Made by a program: the position numbers and the translations under genes. A stretch of DNA of 40,346 bases. Origin: CAYWKS01 sp964458935 (GTDB lineage: Bacteria; Planctomycetota; Phycisphaerae; Phycisphaerales; Zrk34). The stretch covers positions 1-40,346 of the forward strand of contig CAYWKS010000028.1 in assembly GCA_964458935.1 (NCBI GenBank), read 5' to 3'. Of this stretch, positions 15,400-23,164 are shown in pieces (within the stretch, counting starts at the first letter, position 1; each line of letters begins with the position of its first letter). The notes below the pieces were generated by a model. The model saw nothing but the letters and a program-made list of their open reading frames with translations, searched no databases and had not been told where the DNA came from.

Positions 15400-15450
15400 C
15401 TATGCTAATCTGGTGTGGCCATACATTCGCCTCATGCACTGGAAACCATC

Positions 15451-18156
15451 ATGATCAGCCCCAACACCGCCGACAACGGCGCTGAAGTCGATCGCCTCGA
15501 ACGCCAGGACTGGCTGCACTCGCTCGAAGACGCGTATCGGCTGCGCGGGCCCGAGCGGGTCAGCGAGCTGCTTGCCGAGCTTCAGATCCACGCGCAGCGG
15601 TACGGCGTGCACCTGCCGGTGACCAGCAACACGCCCTACGTGAACACCATTCCCGCCGACCGCCAGCCGCGCTACCCGGGCAACCGTGAGCTGGAGCGGC
15701 GGATCAAGAGCATCATCCGGTGGAACGCGATGGCGATGGTGGTCCGGGCGAACAAGGCCAAGGACGACGCCGGCGGCGGGGTCGGCGGGCACATCTCCAC
15801 GTTCGCCAGCTCGGCGACGCTGTACGAGGTGGCGCAGAACCACTTCTTCCGGGGCAAGGACCATGCCAGCGGCGGCGACCTGGTCTACTTCCAGGGTCAC
15901 GCCTCGCCGGGTATGTACGCCCGCGCCTTCCTCGAAGGCCGCCTGACCGATCAGCACCTGGCCAACTTCCGCCGGGAGCTGGCCGACGGCGGCGGGCTGT
16001 CGAGCTACCCGCATCCGTGGCTGATGCCCGAGTTCTGGGAGTTCCCGACGGTGTCGATGGGGCTGGGCCCGATCATGAGCATCTACCAGGCGCGGTTCAT
16101 GAAGTACATGGAGGACCGGGGGCTGGCGCCCGAATCCAACCGCAAGGTCTGGGCGTTCCTCGGCGACGGCGAGACCGACGAGCCCGAGACGCTGGGCGCG
16201 GTGTCGCTGGCCAGCCGGGCACAGCTCGACAACCTTGTCTGGGTCATCAACTGCAACCTGCAGCGCCTCGACGGGCCGGTGCGGGGCAACGGCCAGATCA
16301 TCCAGGAACTCGAAGCGGTGTTCCGCGGCGCCGGCTGGAACGTCATCAAGGTCCTCTGGGGCAGCGACTGGGACCCGCTGTTCGCGCGGGACACCGAGGG
16401 GCTGCTCGCCCGGACGCTCGGCGAGGTCGTCGACGGCGAGTACCAGAAATACGCGGTCGAGGGCGGCGCCTACATCCGCGAGCAGTTCTGGGGCCGACAC
16501 CCCAAGCTCAAGGACATGGTCAAGGACTACTCCGATGACCAGTTGTGGCACCTGGGCCTGGGCGGGCACGACCCGCTGAAGGTCCACGCCGCCTACCAGG
16601 CCGCCGTCACGACCGTCGGCCGGCCCACGGTGATCCTCGCCCGCACGGTCAAGGGCTACGGCCTCGGCGAGGCCGGCGAGGGCAAGAACATCACCCACCA
16701 GCAGAAGAAGCTTAACGAAGACGAGCTGATGGCCTTCCGCGACCGGTTCGAGATCCCGATCGACAACGACAAGGTCAAGGAGATGCCGTTCTACCGCCCG
16801 CCGGAGGATTCGGCCGAGGTCCACTACCTCCACGACCGCCGCAAGGCGCTGGGCGGGTACCTGCCGGAGCGGCGGGTGCCGGACCTGGCGTTCAACATGC
16901 CCGAGGACGACCTGTGGGCCGAGTTCGCCGAGGGCACCGGCGAACGCAAGGTCTCGACGACCATGGCGTTCGTGCGGATCCTCACGAAGATGCTCAAGGA
17001 CGAGCACGTCGGCAAGACGATCGTGCCGATCATCCCCGACGAGGCGCGGACGTTCGGGATGGAGGCGCTGTTCCGCCAGTGCGGGATCTACGCGCATACC
17101 GGCCAGCTCTACGAGCCGGTCGATGCCGACCAGCTCATGTACTACAAGGAAGCGACCGACGGCCAGATCCTCGAGGAGGGGATCACGGAGGCCGGCTCGA
17201 TGTCGAGCTTCATCGCCGCGGGCACGGCGCACGCCAACCACGGCAAGAAGATGATCCCGTTCTACGCGTACTACTCGATGTTCGGGTACCAGCGGGTGGG
17301 CGATCTGATCTGGGCCGCGGGCGACCTGCGCTGCCGCGGGTTCATGATCGGCGGGACCTCCGGCCGCACCACCCTCAACGGCGAGGGCCTCCAGCACGAG
17401 GACGGGCATTCGCACCTGCTGATGTCGACCGTGCCCAACGCCGTCTGCTACGACCCGGCGTACGCGTTCGAGATCGCCACGTTGATCCGCGACGGCCTCC
17501 GCCGCATGTACGACAACGACGAGGACGTGTTCTACTACCTCACGGTGCACAACGAGAACTACGCCCAGCCGCCCATGCCCGACCGCGAGGGCGTGGAAGA
17601 CGGCATCCTGAAGGGGATTTACCTGTTCCGGCCCAACGAGCTCGACCCCGGCCAGACCAGGGGCAAGGTCAACCTGCTCGGGTCGGGCGCGATCCTCAAC
17701 CGCGTGCTCGAGGCGCAGCGCATCCTCGCGGAGGACTACCACGTCGCGGCGGACGTCTACTCGGTCACGAGCTACGTCGAGCTGCGCCGCGACGCGCTGG
17801 ACTGCGAGCGGCACAACCTGCTCCAGCGCGACGCCGAGCCCCGCTCCCCCTACATCGCGCAGGTCTTCGCCGACGTCGACGGCCCGATCATCGCGTCCAG
17901 CGATTACATGAAGGCGCTGCCCGACGGTCTGGCCAAGTGGCTGGGACAGCGGCTGGTGGCCCTGGGCACCGACGGGTTCGGCCGCTCCGACCGGCGCGAG
18001 GCGCTGCGGGACTTCTTCGAGATCGATGAGCGCTTCGTCACGCTCGCGGCGCTCGACGCCTTGGCCGACGAGGACAAGCTCGACGCCGACGTGATCAGCA
18101 AGGCCATCCAGGACCTGGGCATCGACACCGACAAGCTCAACCCCATGCGAAGCTGA
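15451..18156 (+). CDS. aceE: Pyruvate dehydrogenase E1 component, homodimeric type
   Basis: 901 residues, in line with the ~890-residue homodimeric E1 of the pyruvate dehydrogenase complex. It decarboxylates pyruvate with thiamine diphosphate and passes the acetyl group to lipoyl-E2. Visible features are GGHISTFASSATLYEVAQ and SPGMYARAFLEGR (active-site region), the TPP/Mg motif GDGETDEPE through the downstream CNLQRLDGPVRGNG, the central transketolase-like part with PIIPDEARTFGMEALF, and the C-terminal domain from about residue 700. The ATG at 15451 is chosen over the in-frame GTG at 15415 because homology to E1 begins at ADNGAEVDRLERQDW. aceF and lpdA follow on the same strand, though an assembly gap separates aceE from aceF. 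The identity is firm. Confidence 0.97.
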   Translation: MISPNTADNGAEVDRLERQDWLHSLEDAYRLRGPERVSELLAELQIHAQRYGVHLPVTSNTPYVNTIPADRQPRYPGNRELERRIKSIIRWNAMAMVVRANKAKDDAGGGVGGHISTFASSATLYEVAQNHFFRGKDHASGGDLVYFQGHASPGMYARAFLEGRLTDQHLANFRRELADGGGLSSYPHPWLMPEFWEFPTVSMGLGPIMSIYQARFMKYMEDRGLAPESNRKVWAFLGDGETDEPETLGAVSLASRAQLDNLVWVINCNLQRLDGPVRGNGQIIQELEAVFRGAGWNVIKVLWGSDWDPLFARDTEGLLARTLGEVVDGEYQKYAVEGGAYIREQFWGRHPKLKDMVKDYSDDQLWHLGLGGHDPLKVHAAYQAAVTTVGRPTVILARTVKGYGLGEAGEGKNITHQQKKLNEDELMAFRDRFEIPIDNDKVKEMPFYRPPEDSAEVHYLHDRRKALGGYLPERRVPDLAFNMPEDDLWAEFAEGTGERKVSTTMAFVRILTKMLKDEHVGKTIVPIIPDEARTFGMEALFRQCGIYAHTGQLYEPVDADQLMYYKEATDGQILEEGITEAGSMSSFIAAGTAHANHGKKMIPFYAYYSMFGYQRVGDLIWAAGDLRCRGFMIGGTSGRTTLNGEGLQHEDGHSHLLMSTVPNAVCYDPAYAFEIATLIRDGLRRMYDNDEDVFYYLTVHNENYAQPPMPDREGVEDGILKGIYLFRPNELDPGQTRGKVNLLGSGAILNRVLEAQRILAEDYHVAADVYSVTSYVELRRDALDCERHNLLQRDAEPRSPYIAQVFADVDGPIIASSDYMKALPDGLAKWLGQRLVALGTDGFGRSDRREALRDFFEIDERFVTLAALDALADEDKLDADVISKAIQDLGIDTDKLNPMRS

Positions 18157-18182
18157 CGCGTGACGTCTCGATAGCCGGGCCG

Positions 18183-18282
18183 NNNNNNNNNNNNNNNNNN
18201 NNNNNNNNNNNNNNNNNNNNNNNNNNNNNNNNNNNNNNNNNNNNNNNNNNNNNNNNNNNNNNNNNNNNNNNNNNNNNNNNNN
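18183..18282. other. 100-N assembly gap between aceE and aceF
   Basis: Exactly 100 unknown bases, a size often used as a placeholder. The nine bases before the gap (GCCGGGCCG, 18174-18182) are repeated directly after it (18283-18291), so the two contigs may overlap and the true gap may be absent or small. The right flank also holds a strong GC hairpin (CGCCGCG at 18311-18317 with CGCGGCG at 18322-18328), which could explain the break and may act as a terminator after aceE. Confidence 0.95.
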
Positions 18283-18401
18283 GCCGGGCCGGCTGCGGCG
18301 GCCCCGGTCCCGCCGCGCCCTCGCGGCGTAACCTTCGCACCGTCGGCGGATCACTGCTAAACTGCACCGCTGCGTCCTGCCGATCGTGGGAGTCTGTCGA
18401 T

Positions 18402-19751
18402 ATGGCTACTGAATTCAAGCTGCCCGAGCTGGGCGAGAACATCAACGAAGCCCAGGTCGTCTCGGTCAACGTCGCCCAGGGCGATACCGTCTCCGCCGAC
18501 CAGGAAGTGATCGAGGTCGAGACCGACAAGGCGGTCATGCCCGTGCCCGTGCCGGCCGGGGGGACCGTCGGCCAGGTCAAAGTCAAGGAAGGCGACACCC
18601 TCAAGGTTGGGGACCTGATCTTTACCATTGAAGAAGGCCAGGGCGACGGCCCGGCCGACGCCGAGCAACAGCCCGCCGAGCAACAGGCCAGCCAGCCCGA
18701 GCCCGCCCAACCCGCCGAAACCGAGCAGCCCGCCGAAGCGCCCGCCGAGTCCGCGGAGGCTGCCGAGTCAGCCGAGCCCTCACAGGCACAGGCCGATCAG
18801 CCCGCTGCGCTGGAGGTCGAGGCGCCCGCCCCGGCGGCCCCCGCCGGCAGCGATCGGGGCACGCCCGTCTTCGCCGCGCCGTCCGTGCGGCGGTTCGCCC
18901 GCGAGGTCGGCGTCGACATCACGCAGGTCCAGGGCGCCGGGCCCGGCGGCCGCATCAGCATCGATGACGTCAAGGCGTACGCCCGCAAGGGCCCCGCCGC
19001 CGCCGGCGCCGCGCCCGCCGCCGCCGTCGAACTGCCCGACCTGGCGCAGCATGGCCCCGTCGAGCGGCAGGCGATGAGCATGATCGCCAAGAAGACCGCC
19101 GCACACATGGCCATGTGCTGGGCCACCATCCCCCACGTCACGCTCCACCAGGACGTCGACGCGACGGACATGGAAGCGTTCCGCAACGCCCAGAAGAAGG
19201 CCGTCGAAAAGGCCGGCGGCAAGCTCACGCCCACCGCGATCCTGGTGAAAATCCTCGCTGCGGGCCTGAAGCGGTACCCGGTCCTGAACTCCGCCTACGA
19301 CGCGAAGACCCAGGAACTGGTCTTTCGCCGGTACGTGCACGTGGGTGTTGCCGTGGACACGCCGCGCGGCCTGGTCGTTCCCGTGCTCCGTGACGCCGAC
19401 ACCAAGACGCTGGCCCAGATCAGCGTCGAGCTTGGCGAGACCGCCGCCAAGGCCCGCGATGGCAAGCTCGCCCTCGAAGACATGCAGGGCGGATGCTTCA
19501 CCCTGACCAACCTTGGCGGCATCGGCGTCGAGCAGTTCACCCCGATCGTCAACTGGCCCGAGGTCGGCATCCTCGGCATCGGCACCGCGCGGCCACGCCT
19601 CGTCGAGACCGGCGACGACGTGCAGAGCCGACTCATGATGCCGCTGAGCCTGAGCTTCGATCACCGCGTCGTCAACGGCGCGGACGGCGCGCGGTTCCTG
19701 CAATGGCTTCGCGCGGCCATCGAACAACCGCTCGCCGCGTTCCTGATGTAA
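18402..19751 (+). CDS. aceF: Pyruvate dehydrogenase E2 component, dihydrolipoamide acetyltransferase
   Basis: 449 residues. It carries acetyl groups on lipoyl-lysine and transfers them to CoA, and forms the core of the PDH complex. One lipoyl domain (residues 1-78) has the lipoylation site Lys43 in VETDKAVMP. An Ala/Pro/Glu-rich flexible linker covers ~80-150. The E1/E3-binding domain (residues ~155-195) has PSVRRFAREVGVDITQVQG, and the acetyltransferase domain runs to the end. The active site is SFDHRVVNGADG near residue 421: the His is kept, but the Asp of the usual DHRxxDG is Asn425. ATG at 18402 has GGGAG upstream. A possible own promoter (TTCGCA at 18334-18339, TAAACT at 18358-18363) would let it be made apart from aceE. 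lpdA follows after 61 nt. Confidence 0.96.
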   Translation: MATEFKLPELGENINEAQVVSVNVAQGDTVSADQEVIEVETDKAVMPVPVPAGGTVGQVKVKEGDTLKVGDLIFTIEEGQGDGPADAEQQPAEQQASQPEPAQPAETEQPAEAPAESAEAAESAEPSQAQADQPAALEVEAPAPAAPAGSDRGTPVFAAPSVRRFAREVGVDITQVQGAGPGGRISIDDVKAYARKGPAAAGAAPAAAVELPDLAQHGPVERQAMSMIAKKTAAHMAMCWATIPHVTLHQDVDATDMEAFRNAQKKAVEKAGGKLTPTAILVKILAAGLKRYPVLNSAYDAKTQELVFRRYVHVGVAVDTPRGLVVPVLRDADTKTLAQISVELGETAAKARDGKLALEDMQGGCFTLTNLGGIGVEQFTPIVNWPEVGILGIGTARPRLVETGDDVQSRLMMPLSLSFDHRVVNGADGARFLQWLRAAIEQPLAAFLM

Positions 19752-19812
19752 CGCCGACCCCACGCGCGCGATCCTGTCTGACGCTCACCGCCTGATCTGA
19801 CACACCAAAGCC

Positions 19813-21246
19813 ATGACTGACCACAACCCCAACGCAGGCAAGAAACTCGTCGTGCTCGGCTCGGGCCCGGGCGGCTACCCCGCCGCCTTCCTCGCCGCCG
19901 ACGCCGGCTTCGACGTCACCCTCATCGACAAGGAGCAGAAGCCCGGCGGCGTCTGCCTCTACCGCGGGTGCATCCCCTCCAAGACCCTGCTCCACGCCGC
20001 CAAGCTCATCCACGAGGCCCGGGAAGCCAAGTCCATGGGCCTGGACTTCGGCACGCCCACCGTCGACGTGCCCAAGCTCGCCCAGCACACCAAACGCGTC
20101 ATCGCCAAGCTGACCAACGGCCTGGGCGCCACCGCCAAACGTCGCAACGTCAAGATGATCCAGGGCACCGGACGATTCTCCGACCCGCACACCATCGTCG
20201 TCGAAACCGCCGACGGCGAGCAGACCGTCGGCTTCGACTACTGCATCGTCTCGACCGGCTCGTCCGCCGCCCGCATCCCCGGCTTCCCCTATGACTCGCC
20301 CCGCGTCATGACCAGCCGCGAAGCCCTCCTGGTCGAAGACGTCCCCGAGAGCCTGCTCGTCGTCGGCGGCGGCTACATCGGACTCGAGCTCGGAACCGTC
20401 TACTCGGCGCTCGGGTCCGAGGTCACCGTCGTCGAGGCGCTCAACCGCATCCTCCCCGCCGCCGACGAAGACCTCGTCGAACAGCTCGAAAAGCGGCTGC
20501 GCAAACACACCCTCAAGGACATCCACGTCAACACCAAGGTCACCCAGATCGAAGCCCTCAAGACCAAGTGTAAGGTCAAGCTCCTGGGCAACGGCTTCGA
20601 CAACACGCAGGTCGATTTCGACAAGGTCCTCATCGCCGTTGGCCGCCGACCCAACTCCGCCGACCTCGGGCTCGACAATACCGCGATCAAGGTCGATGAA
20701 AAGGGCTTCATCGAGATCGACGACCAGCGACGCACCGATGAGGCGCACATCTTCGCCATCGGCGACGTCGCCGGCGAACCCATGCTCGCCCACAAGGCCA
20801 CGTACGAGGCTCGCGTTGCCGTCGAGACGCTCGCCGGCGAGCCCGCCGCCTATGACCCGGCCGCCATCCCCGCCGTCGTCTTCACCGACCCCGAACTGGC
20901 GTGGTGCGGCCTCACCGAGACCGAGGCGCGCGATCAGGGCATCGACCACCACGTCGCACGGTTCCCCTGGGCCGCCTCCGGCCGCGCCACCACACTCGAC
21001 CGCAACGACGGCCTGACCAAGATGATCATCGACCCGCACACCGGCCGGCTGCTCGGCGTGGGCATCTGCGGCGTTCACGCCGGCGAACTCATCGCCGAAG
21101 GCGTCCTCGCCATCGAGACCGGCGCGCTCGCCGTCGACGTCCAGATGACCATCCACGCCCACCCGACCCTGAGCGAGACGGTCATGGAAACCGCCGAAAT
21201 GGTCCACGGTGCCAGCACTCACTACCTGCCCCCCAAGAAACGCTGA
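19813..21246 (+). CDS. lpdA: Dihydrolipoyl dehydrogenase (E3)
   Basis: 477 residues, normal E3 length. It reoxidises dihydrolipoyl groups of the PDH E2 using FAD and NAD+. The FAD motif is VVLGSGPGGYPAA (residues ~13-25). The redox-active disulfide is Cys48/Cys53 in GGVCLYRGCIPSK. The NAD-binding motif is VVGGGYIGLELG, and the second FAD contact is IFAIGDVAGEPMLAHKA. The active-site His-Glu of the partner subunit lies in HAHPTLSE near the C-terminus. It is the third gene of the aceE-aceF-lpdA cluster. Downstream is a 183-nt region with a fresh promoter, so the protease gene is probably transcribed separately. Confidence 0.97.
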   Translation: MTDHNPNAGKKLVVLGSGPGGYPAAFLAADAGFDVTLIDKEQKPGGVCLYRGCIPSKTLLHAAKLIHEAREAKSMGLDFGTPTVDVPKLAQHTKRVIAKLTNGLGATAKRRNVKMIQGTGRFSDPHTIVVETADGEQTVGFDYCIVSTGSSAARIPGFPYDSPRVMTSREALLVEDVPESLLVVGGGYIGLELGTVYSALGSEVTVVEALNRILPAADEDLVEQLEKRLRKHTLKDIHVNTKVTQIEALKTKCKVKLLGNGFDNTQVDFDKVLIAVGRRPNSADLGLDNTAIKVDEKGFIEIDDQRRTDEAHIFAIGDVAGEPMLAHKATYEARVAVETLAGEPAAYDPAAIPAVVFTDPELAWCGLTETEARDQGIDHHVARFPWAASGRATTLDRNDGLTKMIIDPHTGRLLGVGICGVHAGELIAEGVLAIETGALAVDVQMTIHAHPTLSETVMETAEMVHGASTHYLPPKKR

Positions 21247-21320
21247 CCCGCCCCGGCGCCACGCATCCCGCGCACAACTCCCCGACTATCGCGACAGGGC
21301 GGCCTTGATCGAAAATCAAT

Positions 21321-21350
21321 TTGGCTCACTCGCCGTTCATGGTCTATATT
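21321..21350 (+). promoter_or_regulatory. Candidate promoter of the PEP-CTERM protease gene
   Basis: TTGGCT (21321-21326) and TATATT (21345-21350) are 18 nt apart inside an AT-rich island that stands out from the GC-rich surroundings. Transcription from here would give a leader of about 73 nt before the GTG start at 21430. Confidence 0.55.
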
Positions 21351-21429
21351 CAAGTCGTAAGGCGTGGCGCCTTCGCGGGAAGAGAGCTGGCAGAGGTCGT
21401 TGCTTGGCTCTTGCCTCGTGGAGGTTGTT

Positions 21430-22350
21430 GTGCTTCACGCATCACCGTCGTTCTCTCGTTCCCCGGTTATCGGTCTGGTTATTGCCGCGGCGCTGTTGGG
21501 CTTACACGCTGCGCCCGCCATGGGGCTCATCGTCGATTCCGGCAACGGCAACGATACGTCGCCCGTCGGCTTCCCCTATTGGGCCAATGCGGGCAAAGCC
21601 GGCTTCGGCTCGGGCATTTATCTCGGCCGGGACGCCAACGGGCAGGGCTTCGTCCTCACCGCCGGCCACGTGGTCAGCGCCAATGACGTGTTCGTCCCCG
21701 AGGGCGGGGCCAGCGTCGATATGACCCTCTACAAGACCCTCAAGAATCCCGACAATTCCGATTCGGACCTCGTCCTGTACAAGCTCGACGACCCCGATGC
21801 CTTGGCCCACCTGCCTATGGTGCCCATCACCGACAGCCTCCGAAGCGTCGATGACCAGGTGCTGATGATCGCGCGCGGACGCATCCGCAAGGACCCCGAC
21901 AAGGAAGACGCCCCCTACGAGTGGTCCTCCACCAAGGATCAGCTCTGGGGCGAAAACGTCGCCTCCAGCACCGGCGTAACCTTCGACGCCAACGGGACCA
22001 TCAACGACACCGCCGGCTTCGCCGTCACCTTCAACAACCCCGATCCCCTGTTTCCCCAGCTCGTCACGCCCGGCCTGACCCACGAGGCCCAGGCCGCCGT
22101 TCAGGACTCCGGCGGACCAACCTTCTACTACGACGGCAGCCACTGGGCGCTCACCGGCCTCATGCACGCCATCGACTCCATCGACGGCGACAACAATCCA
22201 CCCGGCTCCGGCGACGCCGACTACGGCGAGCGAACCTTCATCAGCGACCTGTCCCTGTACGCCGACCAGTTGCCCACGCTCGTCCCCGAGCCCTCGGGCC
22301 TGGCCCTGTTCGGGCTGGGCAGCCTGGCCCTGCTCCGCCGCCGCGCCTGA
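21430..22350 (+). CDS. Trypsin-like serine protease with PEP-CTERM sorting signal
   Basis: 306 residues, exported. A signal peptide covers residues 1-32 (IGLVIAAALLGLHAAPAMG). The chymotrypsin-fold catalytic triad can be followed: His80 in LTAGHVV, Asp113 in SDSDLVLYKL and Ser227 in QDSGGPTFY, where Gln replaces the usual Gly before DSGGP. The C-terminus is a PEP-CTERM tail: VPEPSG (residues 285-290), a hydrophobic helix LALFGLGSLALL and a final RRR. The tail marks it for exosortase/archaeosortase-type processing and cell-surface or matrix delivery. The GTG at 21430 is chosen because GGAGG at 21420-21424 lies 5 nt upstream; longer in-frame starts lack a ribosome site. The substrate is unknown; no exosortase gene is in the window. 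Confidence 0.88.
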   Translation: MLHASPSFSRSPVIGLVIAAALLGLHAAPAMGLIVDSGNGNDTSPVGFPYWANAGKAGFGSGIYLGRDANGQGFVLTAGHVVSANDVFVPEGGASVDMTLYKTLKNPDNSDSDLVLYKLDDPDALAHLPMVPITDSLRSVDDQVLMIARGRIRKDPDKEDAPYEWSSTKDQLWGENVASSTGVTFDANGTINDTAGFAVTFNNPDPLFPQLVTPGLTHEAQAAVQDSGGPTFYYDGSHWALTGLMHAIDSIDGDNNPPGSGDADYGERTFISDLSLYADQLPTLVPEPSGLALFGLGSLALLRRRA

Positions 22351-22550
22351 GGCCCAGCCCGTAGCCGGCACATCCACCTTCGGCCTCGACAGGCTCCGAC
22401 CCACCACCGCGGGCGGTCTGTGCGGGTTGTGCGCAGAAGCCCGCCTGTCACCGTGTTCATGAGCAAGTTTGTCGCGGCCTCGCTTGCCCGGCCCGTGTTT
22501 CGTATTGGATGCTACACGTCACACCGTTCATCCACTTCGGAGTGATCACG

Positions 22551-23021
22551 ATGCCAGGCAAGCGGATCGGCCGGATCCTCGTCAGCCGCGGGCTGCTCGA
22601 CCCCGAACAGGTCGACGCCATCCTCGCCGCCCAGCGGCGGCGGCACCAACCCTTTGGCAAGCTCGCCCACGAACTGTTCGGCGTGTCCGAGGTCGAGGTC
22701 TGGCACGCGTGGGCACAGCAGGTCGGCCCGCTCTGCCAGCGCGTCGACCTCGCCGTGGAGCCCAACGACGCACACGTTCTCGACCTGATCACCGCCGACG
22801 AGGCGCGGCGGATGCACCTGCTGCCGCTGCGCTTCGAGTTCGGCGAGCTGATCTGTGCCTCGACCGTGATCGACCTGCCCGAGGCCATGACGGTGCTGCA
22901 GAAACGCACCGCGGCGCCGATCCACTTCGTCCTGGCCGAGCGCAAGCAACTCGATCGATACATCGACCTTCGCTACGCCGCCCGCTTCGCCGAAACCAAC
23001 CCCGCTTCCCGCTCCGCCTGA
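22551..23021 (+). CDS. Stand-alone MshEN-like (GspE N-terminal) domain protein, possible c-di-GMP binder
   Basis: 156 residues. The N-terminal half holds two tandem copies of the short helical motif seen at the start of GspE/PilB/MshE ATPases: residues ~5-28 (RIGRILVSRGLLDPEQVDAI) and ~33-60 (PFGKLAHELFGVSEVEVWHAW). In MshE this [RK]xGxxLxxxGxxxxxxLxxxLxxQ motif binds cyclic di-GMP. The second half (residues ~65-145) resembles the following small domain of GspE N-termini, with TADEARRMHLLPLRFEFGELI and a predicted beta-alpha fold. No ATPase domain follows; the gene ends before a strong hairpin. ATG at 22551 with GGAGTG upstream; an in-frame ATG at 22509 is the alternative. It may be a c-di-GMP-responsive adaptor for an envelope machine, but ligand binding is an inference. 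Confidence 0.8.
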   Translation: MPGKRIGRILVSRGLLDPEQVDAILAAQRRRHQPFGKLAHELFGVSEVEVWHAWAQQVGPLCQRVDLAVEPNDAHVLDLITADEARRMHLLPLRFEFGELICASTVIDLPEAMTVLQKRTAAPIHFVLAERKQLDRYIDLRYAARFAETNPASRSA

Positions 23022-23024
23022 CGC

Positions 23025-23050
23025 CCCGCCCACGCACTTCGGTGGGCGGG
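23025..23050. terminator. GC-rich hairpin between convergent genes
   Basis: A 9-bp perfect stem (CCCGCCCAC at 23025-23033, GTGGGCGGG at 23042-23050) with an 8-nt loop starts 3 nt after the MshEN-like gene. It lacks a U-tract on the plus strand. It lies between convergent genes and may stop transcription from both sides. The 114 nt between it and the exporter gene show nothing else. Confidence 0.5.
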
Positions 23051-23164
23051 CTCCGCAAAGTGATCCCGGCGATCTCATCGCCGGTCGTCGCGGGCCGCGG
23101 CGGATCAGCATCACACTGCCGTACCCATCGGGCGCGATTGAATCCCGGCATCCCGACGCGCGGG

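Noticed and set aside
15400..18354. Long minus-strand frame opposite aceE that reads through the N gap
   Set aside because: It is a mirror of the E1 coding strand, and its path through unknown bases is meaningless.
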